Positions 8,562-16,705 of a stretch of DNA of 64,000 nt are shown one piece after another. The DNA is taken from contig NZ_LZRD01000031.1 in assembly GCF_001687325.1 (NCBI RefSeq), positions 1 through 64,000 of the forward strand, read 5' to 3'. Source of the stretch: Streptomyces sp. PTY087I2 (GTDB lineage: Bacteria; Actinomycetota; Actinomycetes; Streptomycetales; Streptomycetaceae). The notes under the pieces were generated by a model. That model was not told the DNA's origin. It was given only the letters and a program-made list of their open reading frames with translations, and made no database searches. The translations under genes and the position numbers were made by a program. Each line of letters starts with the position of its first letter. Position 1 is the first letter of the stretch.

Positions 8562-10901
8562 ATGCACCGCGATGACCGCAGCCGCAAGGACCAGAAACCC
8601 GGCGAGGGCAGACCCGCGACCGACGACAGACCGCCCGCGCTCCGCCGCTGGGGACACCTCACCGCCACCCGCTCCCGGCTGATGACCGGTATCGGCATCC
8701 TCCTGACCGTCGTGGGTCTGGTGCTCGCCGCCGGGGCGATGGACCGTCTCGTCCTGAGCCGCTTCGAGAGCCCGGGTTCGGAATCGGTGGACACCCGGGC
8801 GGTCCTGGAGAAGGAGTTCGGCGAGGTTACGCCCAGCGTGCTGCTCATGGTCACGGCCCGGCAGGGCACGGTCGACGACGAACCGGTGGCCGCCGGGGCC
8901 CGCGCGCTGGAGGAGGAGCTGGCGCGGCGCGACGGTGTCGCCGACGTGGCCTCGTACTGGTCGCGCGACGGCTCGCCCACCCTGCGCGGCCTGGACGGCA
9001 GACAGGCCCTGATCATCGCCAGGATGGCCGGCACGGTGACCGAGGCCCGCACGGAACTCGCCACGATCTCACCGGATTTCACCCGGGACGAGGAGCTGTT
9101 CACGGTCCGGGTGGGCGGCGGCGATGAGATCTTCCGCCAGGTGGCCGAGCAGTCCCGGCAGGACTTCCTGCGGGCCGAGATGATCGTGTTCCCGCTGGTC
9201 CTGCTGCTGCTCTTCGCGATCTACCGCCGGTTCGCGGCCGCGGCGCTGACGCTCGGCATGGGCCTGTTCTCGGTGATCACCACGCTGGCGTTGATGCACC
9301 TGGTCACGTACGTCACCGAGGTGTCGACGTTCGCCGCCAACCTGGCGCTGGTGATGGGCATCGGACTCGGCGTCGACTACAGCCTGTTCGTCATCAACCG
9401 CTTCCGGGAGGAGCTGAGTTCGGGCCGCCCCGTGCCCGAGGCGGTCGCGTACACGGTGGGCAGTGCGGGCCGCACGGTCACGTTCAGCGGCCTCACGGTT
9501 CTGGTGTCGCTGTCCTGCCTGCTCCTGTTCCCGTTCCCCTTTCTGCGCTCCTTCGCGTACGCGGGCGTCGGCACCGTACTCACCGCGGTCTTCGCGGCCC
9601 TGGTGATCCTTCCGGCGGCACTGGCGCGCCTGGGCGACCGGGTCGCCCGCAAGGGTAAGGAGGCCAACTCCCGTACACAGAGCGGCTGGTGGCACCGAAC
9701 AGCACTACGCATGATGCGACACCCGCTCCGTTACGGCGTCCCGGCCCTGGTGGTCCTGCTGGCCCTGGCGGCCCCGGTGCTCGGCCTCACCTTCGGCACG
9801 CCCGACGAACGGGTGCTGCCCGAGGGGGTGTCCAGCCGGATCGTGCAGCAGGAGATCCGCGACAATTTCGCGGCGGAGGAGATGGACGCGATCCAGGTAC
9901 TGCGGCGGGGGCAGCCGGGAACGGCCGCGAACGGCGAGGAGATCGAGGCCACGGCGGTCGCCTTGTCCCGCATCCCCGAGGTGTACCAGGTCGACGCGCT
10001 CACCGGTTCGTACGCCGACGGCAACAGGATCGCCGAACCGGGGGCCGCCGCCGACCGGTTCGGCCATGAGGAGGACACCTGGTACTCCGTGGTCGCCACC
10101 CACGAGGGCCTGAACCACGACGTCGACCGCCTGCTGTCGGAGATCCGCACGACGGCCGCGGGCGGCGACGACCTTCGGAGAGGCCGGCCCGTTGAGGTCC
10201 GGATCGGCGGCTACCCGGCGGAACTGGCCGACTTCCGCTCGCAGTTGGTGGACCGCCTGCCGCTGGTCCTCGGTCTGGTCCTGGCGGTCACGTTCCTCGT
10301 GCTGTTCCTGATGACCGGCAGCCTGCTGCTCCCCGCGAAGGCCACGCTGCTCAACGCGCTGAGCCTCGGCGTGATGTTCGGGGCCCTGGTCTGGATCTTC
10401 CAGGAGGGCCATCTGTCCGGGGTACTCGGCTTCACCCCGACCGGCACGATCGAACCGAGCATCCCGATCCTGATGTTCTGTGTGGCCTTCGGGCTGTCGA
10501 TGGACTACGAGGTGCTGATGCTGTCGCGGATCAAGGAGGAGTACGACCGCACGGGCGATACCCTCGGCGCGGTGGCGACGGGCCTGGAACGCAGCGGCCC
10601 GCTCATCACCTCTGCCGCGGTCATCATGGCCGCGTCCTTCGCGACGTACGCGTCCTCGGGCGTCGTCTTCCTGAAGATGCTGGGCCTCGGCATGGTCGCG
10701 GTGATCATGATCGACGCCACCCTGATCCGCGCGGTCCTCGTCCCGGTCCTGATGCGCCTGGCGGGCCGGGCCAACTGGTGGGCCCCGAAGCCCCTGCGCG
10801 CACTGCACCGCCGGTGGGGCCTCTCCGAGTCGGAGCCGAGGCCCACCGGGGACCGCGACCCGGCCACGGAGACCGAAGAGACCGCCGAGACGAGGGTCTG
10901 A
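8562..10901 (+). CDS. MMPL/RND-family membrane transporter
   Basis: A 779-residue exporter. Start ATG 8562 follows GGAG by 8 nt. It has the usual two-fold design: TM1 (TGIGILLTVVGLVLAAGA), an extracytoplasmic loop, five clustered TM helices with GIGLGVDYSLFVINRFREEL, a central cytoplasmic stretch, then TM7, a second loop and five more helices with GLSMDYEVLMLSRIKEEYDR. The aspartates in VDY and MDY are the proton-relay positions of MMPL proteins. Related to lipid and antibiotic exporters of actinomycetes. Divergent from the SARP gene; the cargo is unknown. A second MMPL gene at 29635 is a paralogue. Confidence 0.92.
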   Translation: MHRDDRSRKDQKPGEGRPATDDRPPALRRWGHLTATRSRLMTGIGILLTVVGLVLAAGAMDRLVLSRFESPGSESVDTRAVLEKEFGEVTPSVLLMVTARQGTVDDEPVAAGARALEEELARRDGVADVASYWSRDGSPTLRGLDGRQALIIARMAGTVTEARTELATISPDFTRDEELFTVRVGGGDEIFRQVAEQSRQDFLRAEMIVFPLVLLLLFAIYRRFAAAALTLGMGLFSVITTLALMHLVTYVTEVSTFAANLALVMGIGLGVDYSLFVINRFREELSSGRPVPEAVAYTVGSAGRTVTFSGLTVLVSLSCLLLFPFPFLRSFAYAGVGTVLTAVFAALVILPAALARLGDRVARKGKEANSRTQSGWWHRTALRMMRHPLRYGVPALVVLLALAAPVLGLTFGTPDERVLPEGVSSRIVQQEIRDNFAAEEMDAIQVLRRGQPGTAANGEEIEATAVALSRIPEVYQVDALTGSYADGNRIAEPGAAADRFGHEEDTWYSVVATHEGLNHDVDRLLSEIRTTAAGGDDLRRGRPVEVRIGGYPAELADFRSQLVDRLPLVLGLVLAVTFLVLFLMTGSLLLPAKATLLNALSLGVMFGALVWIFQEGHLSGVLGFTPTGTIEPSIPILMFCVAFGLSMDYEVLMLSRIKEEYDRTGDTLGAVATGLERSGPLITSAAVIMAASFATYASSGVVFLKMLGLGMVAVIMIDATLIRAVLVPVLMRLAGRANWWAPKPLRALHRRWGLSESEPRPTGDRDPATETEETAETRV

Positions 10902-10944
10902 CGGGCGAGGACCCAGGAGGTGGCGGCCCGGGGCCCCGCCCCGA

Positions 10945-10974
10945 GGGCCGCCCGGCGGTGTTGCCGGGCGGCCC
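10945..10974. terminator. bidirectional terminator hairpin
   Basis: Perfect 12-bp arms, GGGCCGCCCGGC / GCCGGGCGGCCC, with a 6-nt loop, 43 bp after the MMPL stop and just before the convergent RNHCP gene stop. Confidence 0.75.
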
Positions 10975-10979
10975 CGGGA

Positions 10980-11399
10980 TCACAGTGCGAGCATCGCCCG
11001 CACGGGGATCTGCGCGTCCGCGAGCGGTCGCAGCGCCAGCCGGATGAGCGCCAGCGCGTTGTCGTCGCCCGCGATGCGGTTGGCGCTGAGCCGTCCGCAC
11101 GCGAGGCAGTGGTGGATGAGCATCCACTCCCCGTCCTGCCGCACCGAAAGGCTCAGGGGCACCATCCGCCCACGGCACCCCGCCGCCCGGTCACCCGGCA
11201 CGCGGCCGTCCACATGCAGGCTGACCAGGCAGGACGGGCAGTGATTACGGTGAGCGGTGCCCGGCGCCGCCAGCGGGACGTCGAGCCGGCAGCCGACGCA
11301 CCGGAACGCGTCACCGCGCGCCCCGGCCGGTCCGTGCAGCACGTCCTTGGCCCGCTGCGGCCGGCGCCCTGAGGTCCGCCGGGGCCTGCGCCGCGTCAT
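10980..11399 (-). CDS. RNHCP domain protein (downstream copy)
   Basis: A 139-residue cysteine-rich protein with the RNHCP signature: FRCVGCRLDV, HRNHCPSCL, then LIHHCLACGRLSANRIAGDDN. The paired CxxC and CPxC motifs imply one or two zinc sites; biochemical function is unknown in the family. ATG 11399 is chosen because GGAGG sits 6 nt upstream; a GTG at 11432 is possible and would overlap the upstream gene by 11 bp. A basic N-terminal tail (MTRRRPRRTSGRRPQRA) is absent from its neighbour and could contact nucleic acid. Cotranscribed with the upstream paralogue. Confidence 0.85.
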   Translation of the reverse strand: MTRRRPRRTSGRRPQRAKDVLHGPAGARGDAFRCVGCRLDVPLAAPGTAHRNHCPSCLVSLHVDGRVPGDRAAGCRGRMVPLSLSVRQDGEWMLIHHCLACGRLSANRIAGDDNALALIRLALRPLADAQIPVRAMLAL

Positions 11400-11421
11400 C
11401 GGAGCCTCCCGGTCGCCCGGT

Positions 11422-11796
11422 TCACAGGTCACCGAAGGCTTCGAGCGGGAAGGGCGGCTGAGCCAGCGGACGTACGGCCATCCGCATCAGGATCAGCTGG
11501 TTGTCGTCCCCGCAGACCGGGTTCGAGGTCAGCTCGTCGCACCGGGTGCAGCGGTGGACGACCATCCAGTCGCCGGTGCGCAGCACCGCGATGGAGATCG
11601 GGGTCATCCGGCCCTCGCAGTCGGAGCGGCCGCCCTCGACGCGGTCGACGAGGTGCTGCGAGTGCAGGCAGCTGGGGCAGTGGTTGCGCCGGCTGCCGTC
11701 GGGTGCGTACGCGGCGACGGTCAGTCCGCAGCGGACGCAGGTGAAGGTGTCCAGGGAGGACATGGCTGAGCGGTGCTGGGGGTTGTCGTGAGACAC
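11422..11796 (-). CDS. RNHCP domain protein (upstream copy)
   Basis: A 124-residue paralogue of the next gene: FTCVRCGLTV, RRNHCPSCLHSQH, MVVHRCTRCDELTSNPVCGDDN. The GTG at 11796 is favoured over an internal ATG because AAGGAG lies 7 nt upstream. First gene of a two-gene unit. Core residues (Cys pairs, RNHCPSC, GDDN) are kept in both copies while the rest has diverged, which suggests an old duplication. Function unknown. Confidence 0.85.
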   Translation of the reverse strand: MSHDNPQHRSAMSSLDTFTCVRCGLTVAAYAPDGSRRNHCPSCLHSQHLVDRVEGGRSDCEGRMTPISIAVLRTGDWMVVHRCTRCDELTSNPVCGDDNQLILMRMAVRPLAQPPFPLEAFGDL

Positions 11797-12220
11797 CCGG
11801 ATACTCCTTGCCGAAGAATGAGGAACGAAGCAGCAGGGAAGTACCGAGCACCCCTCGTGTCAGGGGCGTACGGGGAGCGGGGCCGGACGGCTGCGCGACG
11901 GCAGCCTGCCGTGAGGTGTCAGCAGTCGGTCGCGTACGGCGGCCGCGGACGGTCGGACCCGGTCACCCCGGCGCCACAGGCGCGACGAGGGAGGCTCGGA
12001 GTCACTGGCCGGGGCATACATCAACTGCTTTCCAGGGCTTACGCCCAGAGGTCACCCGCGGTCGGTCCCGCGGTCGAGGCGCGAGCACCGTAACAAGGGG
12101 ACCGCCGCACCAGCCACCGAATAAGGACGTCACCGAACTGCCGAGGCCCCCGCTCGTCGCCTGCTCCCGCCCACTGTCCGCCGCCGAGGCGGCCGGGGCA
12201 GTTCGTTAGGATCTGCCGCC
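11797..12220. other. 424-bp divergent intergenic region
   Basis: Separates the RNHCP pair from the DinB gene. I see no protein or RNA gene. The right end has TAGGAT (12207-12212), a -10-like element 8 nt before the DinB ATG, consistent with a leaderless transcript. Confidence 0.5.
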
Positions 12221-12772
12221 ATGACGGAGAGCACAGCGGAAGAGTGGCCCGAACCTCCCCTCGCCGGTACGGAGGCGGCGGCCGTCCTCGGCGCGCTGGA
12301 ACGCCAGCGGGCCACGCTGGCCTGGAAGACCTCCGGCCTGGACGCGGCCGGACTGCGGGCCACGGTCGGCGCGTCCTCGGTCACCCTGGGCGGCCTGCTC
12401 AAGCACCTGGCCCATGTCGAGGACAGCCACTTCGCCCGCCTCTGGCTCGGCGTCCCGGTAGGCGCGCCGTGGAACACGGTCGACTGGGCCAACGACCCCG
12501 ACTGGGCCTACCGCACCGCCGCCCAGGACACCCCGGAGCACCTGCGCACCCTGTGGCGGGAGTCGGCGGCCCGCTCCCGGGCCGTCGTCGACAAGGCACT
12601 CAGCACCGGCGAGGGCCTGGACCAGCTCGGCGCCTTCGTCACCCGCAGCGGCGAACGCCCGAACCTGCGCCGCATCCTTCTGGACCTCATCGAGGAGTAC
12701 GCCCGCCATGTCGGCCACGCCGACCTGATCCGCGAGTCGGTCGACGGCCTGACGGGCGAGGACCCGGGATGA
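12221..12772 (+). CDS. DinB family protein (DUF664)
   Basis: A 183-residue four-helix DinB/YfiT-like protein. HLAHVE near residue 66 and the C-terminal YARHVGHADLIRE carry the three metal-binding histidines; such proteins are often thiol-dependent (mycothiol or bacillithiol) transferases or hydrolases. No RBS; a TAGGAT -10 element 8 nt upstream suggests leaderless translation. Its stop overlaps the start of the MBL-fold gene (ATGA). A second DinB protein with a near-identical C-terminal motif is at 33425. Confidence 0.88.
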   Translation: MTESTAEEWPEPPLAGTEAAAVLGALERQRATLAWKTSGLDAAGLRATVGASSVTLGGLLKHLAHVEDSHFARLWLGVPVGAPWNTVDWANDPDWAYRTAAQDTPEHLRTLWRESAARSRAVVDKALSTGEGLDQLGAFVTRSGERPNLRRILLDLIEEYARHVGHADLIRESVDGLTGEDPG

Positions 12773-13578
12773 GCCGGGACCTCGCCCGGGGCGCGGCGAC
12801 GACCGACGACCGACGGCCCTTCCGGCTCACCGTTCTGGGGTGCGCGACCCCCTACGCGACCGTGGACAACCCGTGTTCGGGCTACCTGGTGTCGGGAGGC
12901 GGCGCCCGCGTCTGGGTGGACGCGGGCAGCGGGACGCTGGCCGAGCTGCAACGGCATGTCCGGCTCGACGAGTTGGACGCGATATGGATCTCGCATCTGC
13001 ACGCCGACCACAGCGCGGACCTCCTCACCGCCTATTACGGCCTGCTCTTCGCCGACATCCGGCTCACGGCCCCGATCCCGCTGTACGGCCCGCCGGGCAC
13101 GGCGGACCGGCTCGCCCACTTCCTCACCAACACCGGGACGCGCAGCCCGGTCGAGTCCGCCTTCGCCGTAGAGGAACTGCACGAAGGCCACCGCGTACGG
13201 GTGGGGGAGCTCACCCTGACCAGCAGGGCGGTCGAGCACGGTATCCCCGCCTTCGCCGTACGTATCGAATCGGCCGGCCGGTCGCTGGTGTATTCGGGGG
13301 ACACGGCGCCCTGCCCCGCTCTGACGAACCTGGCCGAGGGGTGTGACGTACTGCTCTGCGAGGCCGAGAGCGACCGGGGGCCCGACACCGGGGAAGAACA
13401 GGTGCACCACACGCCGGAGGACACCGGCGACACCGCCCGCTCGGCCCGCGCGGAACGGCTGATCGTGACGCACGTCGGCCGCTTCGTCACCCCGGAACAG
13501 GCGGTGTCCCGAGCCGCGACACGCTACGCGGGCCCGGTCGAGTACGCCACGCCCGGAGCCTCCTTCACAGTGGGCTGA
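12769..13578 (+). CDS. MBL-fold metallo-hydrolase
   Basis: A 269-residue metallo-beta-lactamase-fold enzyme, RNase Z/ElaC-like in layout. HLHADH at residues 76-81 is the zinc motif; further ligands are visible in AVEHGIPAFAV, YSGDTAPC and TVTHVGRF-like RLIVTHVGRF. It starts at an ATG overlapping the DinB stop. The N-terminus (RLTVLGCATPYATVDNPCSGYLV) is typical of the small MBL hydrolases of Streptomyces. Substrate unknown; cotranscription with DinB hints at detoxification, but this is inference. Confidence 0.9.
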   Translation: MSRDLARGAATTDDRRPFRLTVLGCATPYATVDNPCSGYLVSGGGARVWVDAGSGTLAELQRHVRLDELDAIWISHLHADHSADLLTAYYGLLFADIRLTAPIPLYGPPGTADRLAHFLTNTGTRSPVESAFAVEELHEGHRVRVGELTLTSRAVEHGIPAFAVRIESAGRSLVYSGDTAPCPALTNLAEGCDVLLCEAESDRGPDTGEEQVHHTPEDTGDTARSARAERLIVTHVGRFVTPEQAVSRAATRYAGPVEYATPGASFTVG

Positions 13579-13710
13579 GGCGACCTTCCGGCCGGGATCA
13601 GCCCCGCAACTCCGCGAGCCGGGCCAGGGCGTCGGTCAACGGCGGCCACAGCCTTCAGAAATGAAAATTTTCGCCGGTTCGGCACGTTCTCGCAGGTGAA
13701 GAGCGGCGAC

Positions 13711-13726
13711 ACAGGTCTAGACCAAA
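13711..13726. promoter_or_regulatory. DasR-like (dre) operator
   Basis: ACAGGTCTAGACCAAA matches 13 of 16 positions of the DasR consensus ACTGGTCTAGACCAGT and contains the full palindromic core GGTCTAGACC. It is about 130 bp upstream of the GH25 muramidase. Suggests repression relieved by aminosugar phosphates. Confidence 0.55.
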
Positions 13727-13774
13727 AGGCCCCTTTACGCCTTTCCGTGCCCGTGCGTTACTCGTGACATGTGC

Positions 13775-13799
13775 ATGGCATCCGATTATCGGATGCCAT
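13775..13799. promoter_or_regulatory. inverted repeat upstream of muramidase
   Basis: Perfect 11-bp arms ATGGCATCCGA / TCGGATGCCAT around TTA, with a third copy CGGATGCCAT starting at 13801. The three half-sites look more like a protein binding array or a 5'-UTR structure than a terminator. The AT-rich palindrome GAAAATTTTC at 13663-13672 lies further upstream. Confidence 0.5.
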
Positions 13800-13852
13800 T
13801 CGGATGCCATGCCGTGCGCATCCCGTCCTCGTCAACGTGCCCGGAGGTGGCC

Positions 13853-14734
13853 ATGCTCGCGTACCGTTCTCCGTCCCGCCGACTCAAGAGACCCCGAGGC
13901 GCTGTGCTGGCCGGCGCTCTCGGCAGTGCCGTGGCGCTGATCCTCACCGGAACGGGCACGGCCGCCGCCGCGCCGCCCGCACCCGACCAGCCGGTCCGGT
14001 CCGGACAGGCGTGGATGGGTGCGGGGACCCGCATCGAGCAGGGCCCCGCGTCCTCGGCGGCGGGCGGGATCACCCCGATGGACACCAGCGGTGTCCAGGG
14101 CATCGACGTCTCCCACTGGCAGGGGTCGATCAACTGGGGCTCGGTCAAGGCCGCGGGCATCGACTTCGCCTACATGAAGGCCACCGAGGGCACCAGCTTC
14201 AAGGACAGCAGCTTCAACGCCAACTACACCGGCTCCTACAACGCCGGCCTGATCCGGGGCGCGTACCACTTCGCCCGGCCCGACGTCTCCAACGGGGCGA
14301 CGCAGGCAGGCTACTTCGCGAGCAACGGCGGCGGATGGTCCCAGGACGGCAAGACCCTCCCCGGTGTGCTGGACATCGAGCACAACCCGTACGGCGCCAT
14401 GTGCTACGGCCTCTCCACGACCCAGATGCGGACGTGGATCAACGACTTCTACAACACGTACAAGTCCCGCACCACCCGGGACGTCGTCATCTACACGACG
14501 GCCAGCTGGTGGAACACCTGCACCGGCAGCTGGACCGGCATGGCCGCCAAGTCCCCGCTCTGGGTGGCCCACTGGGGCACCGCCAGCCCCACCATCCCCG
14601 CCGGCTTCCCCACCTGGACGATCTGGCAGTACTCGGCCACCGGCCGGGTCGGCGGAGTCTCCGGCGACGTGGACCGCAACAAGTTCAACGGCAGCTTCGC
14701 CCGGCTCCAGGCCCTCGCCAACAACACGCCGTAG
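13853..14734 (+). CDS. secreted GH25 muramidase (lysozyme)
   Basis: A 293-residue cell-wall hydrolase that cleaves N-acetylmuramoyl-glucosamine bonds outside the cell. ATG 13853 follows GGAGGTGG. A Sec signal peptide runs to about residue 40 (RRLKRPRGAVLAGALGSA ... TAAAAPP). The GH25 domain shows GIDVSHWQG, FAYMKATEGTSF, YHFARPD and the catalytic DxE in VLDIEHNPYG, ending IWQYSATGRVGGVSGDVDRNKF. It has no separate wall-binding domain. Upstream are a DasR-like site and an inverted-repeat array. Followed by a strong terminator and another wall hydrolase. Confidence 0.94.
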   Translation: MLAYRSPSRRLKRPRGAVLAGALGSAVALILTGTGTAAAAPPAPDQPVRSGQAWMGAGTRIEQGPASSAAGGITPMDTSGVQGIDVSHWQGSINWGSVKAAGIDFAYMKATEGTSFKDSSFNANYTGSYNAGLIRGAYHFARPDVSNGATQAGYFASNGGGWSQDGKTLPGVLDIEHNPYGAMCYGLSTTQMRTWINDFYNTYKSRTTRDVVIYTTASWWNTCTGSWTGMAAKSPLWVAHWGTASPTIPAGFPTWTIWQYSATGRVGGVSGDVDRNKFNGSFARLQALANNTP

Positions 14735-14750
14735 CCGGCCCGATCGGGCG

Positions 14751-14787
14751 GCGGCCGGGTGAGCCCGTCGGCGGCTCACCCGGCCGC
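14751..14787 (+). terminator. strong hairpin terminator
   Basis: Perfect 15-bp arms, GCGGCCGGGTGAGCC / GGCTCACCCGGCCGC, loop of 7 nt, 16 bp after the muramidase stop. Separates it from the following amidase gene. Confidence 0.8.
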
Positions 14788-14830
14788 ACCCCCCACCGTG
14801 TGCCCGCCCTACCCCCCCCAGGAGCCCGCC

Positions 14831-15481
14831 GTGAACCTTCCCCAGCCCTCCCGCCGCCACATCCTGCTCGCCGGCGCCGGCGGCCTGGCCGCAGCCGCCT
14901 TACCGGGCACGGCCCACGCCCTCCCCACCGTCGTCGAACCGGACATCGACGGCACGGCCCAGTGGCAGGCCCGCCCGCCGCAGACTCCCATCAGCCTGGT
15001 CGGAAAACGGCCGACGAAGATCATCGTGCACCACACGGTCAGCGCCAATACCTCCGACGTCTCCCGCGCCCAGGCCCACCGCCACGCCCACTGGGTCCAG
15101 GACCTGCACATGGACCAGAACGGGTGGACCGACACCGGCTACCACTTCCTCATCAGCCGGGGCGGCTGGATCACCGAGGGCCGCCACCGCAGCCTCACCA
15201 CCCTGCGCGGCGGCAGCGACTTCGTCCTCGGCGCCCACACGTCCGGCCAGAACGACCAGGGCATCGGCATCGCCAACGAGGGCGCGTACCACGACGGCGC
15301 CCAGCCACCGCAGGCCCAGTGGGAGGTCCTGGTGGCACTCTGCGCGTACGTCTGCCACCAGTACGGCATCGCGCCCAGCCGCCTGTACGGACACAAGGAC
15401 TTCGGCGACACCCTCTGCCCGGGCATCCTGCACGACAAGCTGCCGCAGCTCCGGAGCGAGGTCGCGGCGAGCATGGGCTGA
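14831..15481 (+). CDS. Tat-exported N-acetylmuramoyl-L-alanine amidase (PGRP/amidase_2)
   Basis: A 216-residue peptidoglycan amidase. GTG 14831 follows AGGAG. The leader has a twin-arginine motif (SRRHILLAGAGGLAAAALPG) ending AHA, so export through Tat is likely. The catalytic domain shows IIVHHTVSANTSDVSRAQ (first zinc His), YHFLISRGGWITEGR, GIGIANEGAYH and RLYGHKDFGDTLCPG (last His and Cys), typical of the PGRP amidases. A TTA leucine codon at 14900-14902 within the leader makes translation dependent on the bldA tRNA, tying it to development. Confidence 0.92.
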   Translation: MNLPQPSRRHILLAGAGGLAAAALPGTAHALPTVVEPDIDGTAQWQARPPQTPISLVGKRPTKIIVHHTVSANTSDVSRAQAHRHAHWVQDLHMDQNGWTDTGYHFLISRGGWITEGRHRSLTTLRGGSDFVLGAHTSGQNDQGIGIANEGAYHDGAQPPQAQWEVLVALCAYVCHQYGIAPSRLYGHKDFGDTLCPGILHDKLPQLRSEVAASMG

Positions 15482-15485
15482 GCGA

Positions 15486-15710
15486 TCAGGCGGAGAGGCG
15501 TCCGCCCTTGAGCGCGGTGACGAAGGACGACCAGCCGTCGGCGGAGAAGACGACGGCCGGGCCGTCGGCGGCCTTGCTGTCGCGGACGGGGACGGCGGCG
15601 TGGCCACGGGCGACCTCAAGGCACTCGCCCTGGTTCCCGCCGCTGTAGCTGGACTTGTACCAGCCCGTGAGGGTGGAGGGGTCCGCGACGCTCCGCCTAT
15701 TGGTGACCAT
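15486..15710 (-). CDS. DUF397 domain protein
   Basis: A 74-residue small protein with the DUF397 pattern: WYKSSYSGGNQGECLEVA, VPVRDSKAADGPAVVFS, WSSFVTALKGG. Its ATG overlaps the end of the XRE gene by 14 bp. XRE-DUF397 pairs are very common in Streptomyces and are thought to behave as regulator/partner modules (the WhiJ/BldB-related systems); the partner role here is inferred from the context. Confidence 0.9.
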   Translation of the reverse strand: MVTNRRSVADPSTLTGWYKSSYSGGNQGECLEVARGHAAVPVRDSKAADGPAVVFSADGWSSFVTALKGGRLSA

Positions 15711-16521
15711 GCTCGTGCTCCTCCGCTGCGGTCCGCACGCGGACCACCGACTCCTGGTGCGACAACGCATCGCCCAGAGCGAGATCGTAGGCCGTGCGGC
15801 TGGACGCCACCAAGCGTGGATCATCCATCAGGTTGCCCGTCTGGAAGGCTTCGACGTACGCCACCGGGGCCGAGTCCGCGAAGCTCATCAGCGTCAGCAG
15901 GCTCTGCTGAAGAGAATGCGCTCCGGCCTCGAACGGCAGTACATGCAGCCGCAGTCGCCCCGCTTCGGCAAGATCTGCGACCTTCCGCAGTTGTGTGGCC
16001 ATCACCTGCGGACCACCGACCCGCCGTCGCAGCACAGCCTCGTCCAGAAGCGTCCACAGCACTGGGTTCAGCGGGCCGTCGAGCACGCGGGCACGCTCTG
16101 TTCGAATGACGACCTCCTTGTCAATATCCTCCTTCCGGTGGTTGGGGCGGTACGCCTCGAACAGGGCCCGCGCATAGTCGTCCGTCTGTAGCAGTCCGGG
16201 AACGAGTGTCAGTGCGAACTGCTGGATGAGCACCGCCTGCTGCTCCAACTCCGCGACGGCGGCGAAGTTTTTGTCGTACTTCGTTTCCAGGTCCTCCAGC
16301 CACCGCTCGAAGAACCCGTCCGTCCCGAGAGCTTTGTCGATCCGCCGTGCGTCCTCCGGACTCGGCAGCCGCCGCCCCGCCTCGTAATGGCTGATGAGGG
16401 TCGGCGAGCAGACGACCATCTCGCTCAGGGCCTCCTGCGTCAGCCCCGCCGCGATACGCCGCAGCCGCAGCTCCTCGCCGTACTTCTGCCTCGGCGTACG
16501 CGGCCCCTGCTTCGTGCCCAT
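15697..16521 (-). CDS. XRE-family HTH regulator with DUF5753
   Basis: A 274-residue WhiJ-like regulator. The N-terminal HTH_31 domain (RQKYGEELRLRRIAAGLTQ ... VCSPTLISHYEAGRRLPS) is followed by the DUF5753 domain (LEQQAVLIQQFALTLVPGLLQT, DEAVLRRRVGG, LPFEAGAHSLQQS, VAYVEAFQTG). ATG 16521 has GGGGAG about 9 nt upstream. Translationally coupled to the DUF397 gene. Confidence 0.92.
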   Translation of the reverse strand: MGTKQGPRTPRQKYGEELRLRRIAAGLTQEALSEMVVCSPTLISHYEAGRRLPSPEDARRIDKALGTDGFFERWLEDLETKYDKNFAAVAELEQQAVLIQQFALTLVPGLLQTDDYARALFEAYRPNHRKEDIDKEVVIRTERARVLDGPLNPVLWTLLDEAVLRRRVGGPQVMATQLRKVADLAEAGRLRLHVLPFEAGAHSLQQSLLTLMSFADSAPVAYVEAFQTGNLMDDPRLVASSRTAYDLALGDALSHQESVVRVRTAAEEHEHGHQ

Positions 16522-16633
16522 GCAGTCCAACTCCCCGTCTTGACGGACGCGCTGTCATCCCCGATCCCCTGGCAGCGTAGCGACGAACGACGTCACTCTG
16601 TGATGGGTTCGCTACGGAAAGAGAAACCCCCGC

Positions 16634-16705
16634 ATGGTCACCCCCAGAAAGCAGGCTGACATGAAGCGCGCCATCGCCCGGCTCCCGAAGCCGGTTACGG
16701 CATGA
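16634..16705 (+). CDS. possible 23-codon leader ORF
   Basis: ATG 16634 opens a 23-residue frame (MVTPRKQADMKRAIARLPKP...) whose stop overlaps the start of the following gene as ATGA. The exact stop/start overlap suggests translational coupling; there is no clear RBS and no known family. Could be chance. Confidence 0.3.
   Translation: MVTPRKQADMKRAIARLPKPVTA

Noticed and set aside
13590..13640. Possible gene remnant (WPPLTDALARLAELRG on the minus strand)
   Set aside because: Only about 17 codons between stops; coding-like but too short to assign, so not listed as a pseudogene.
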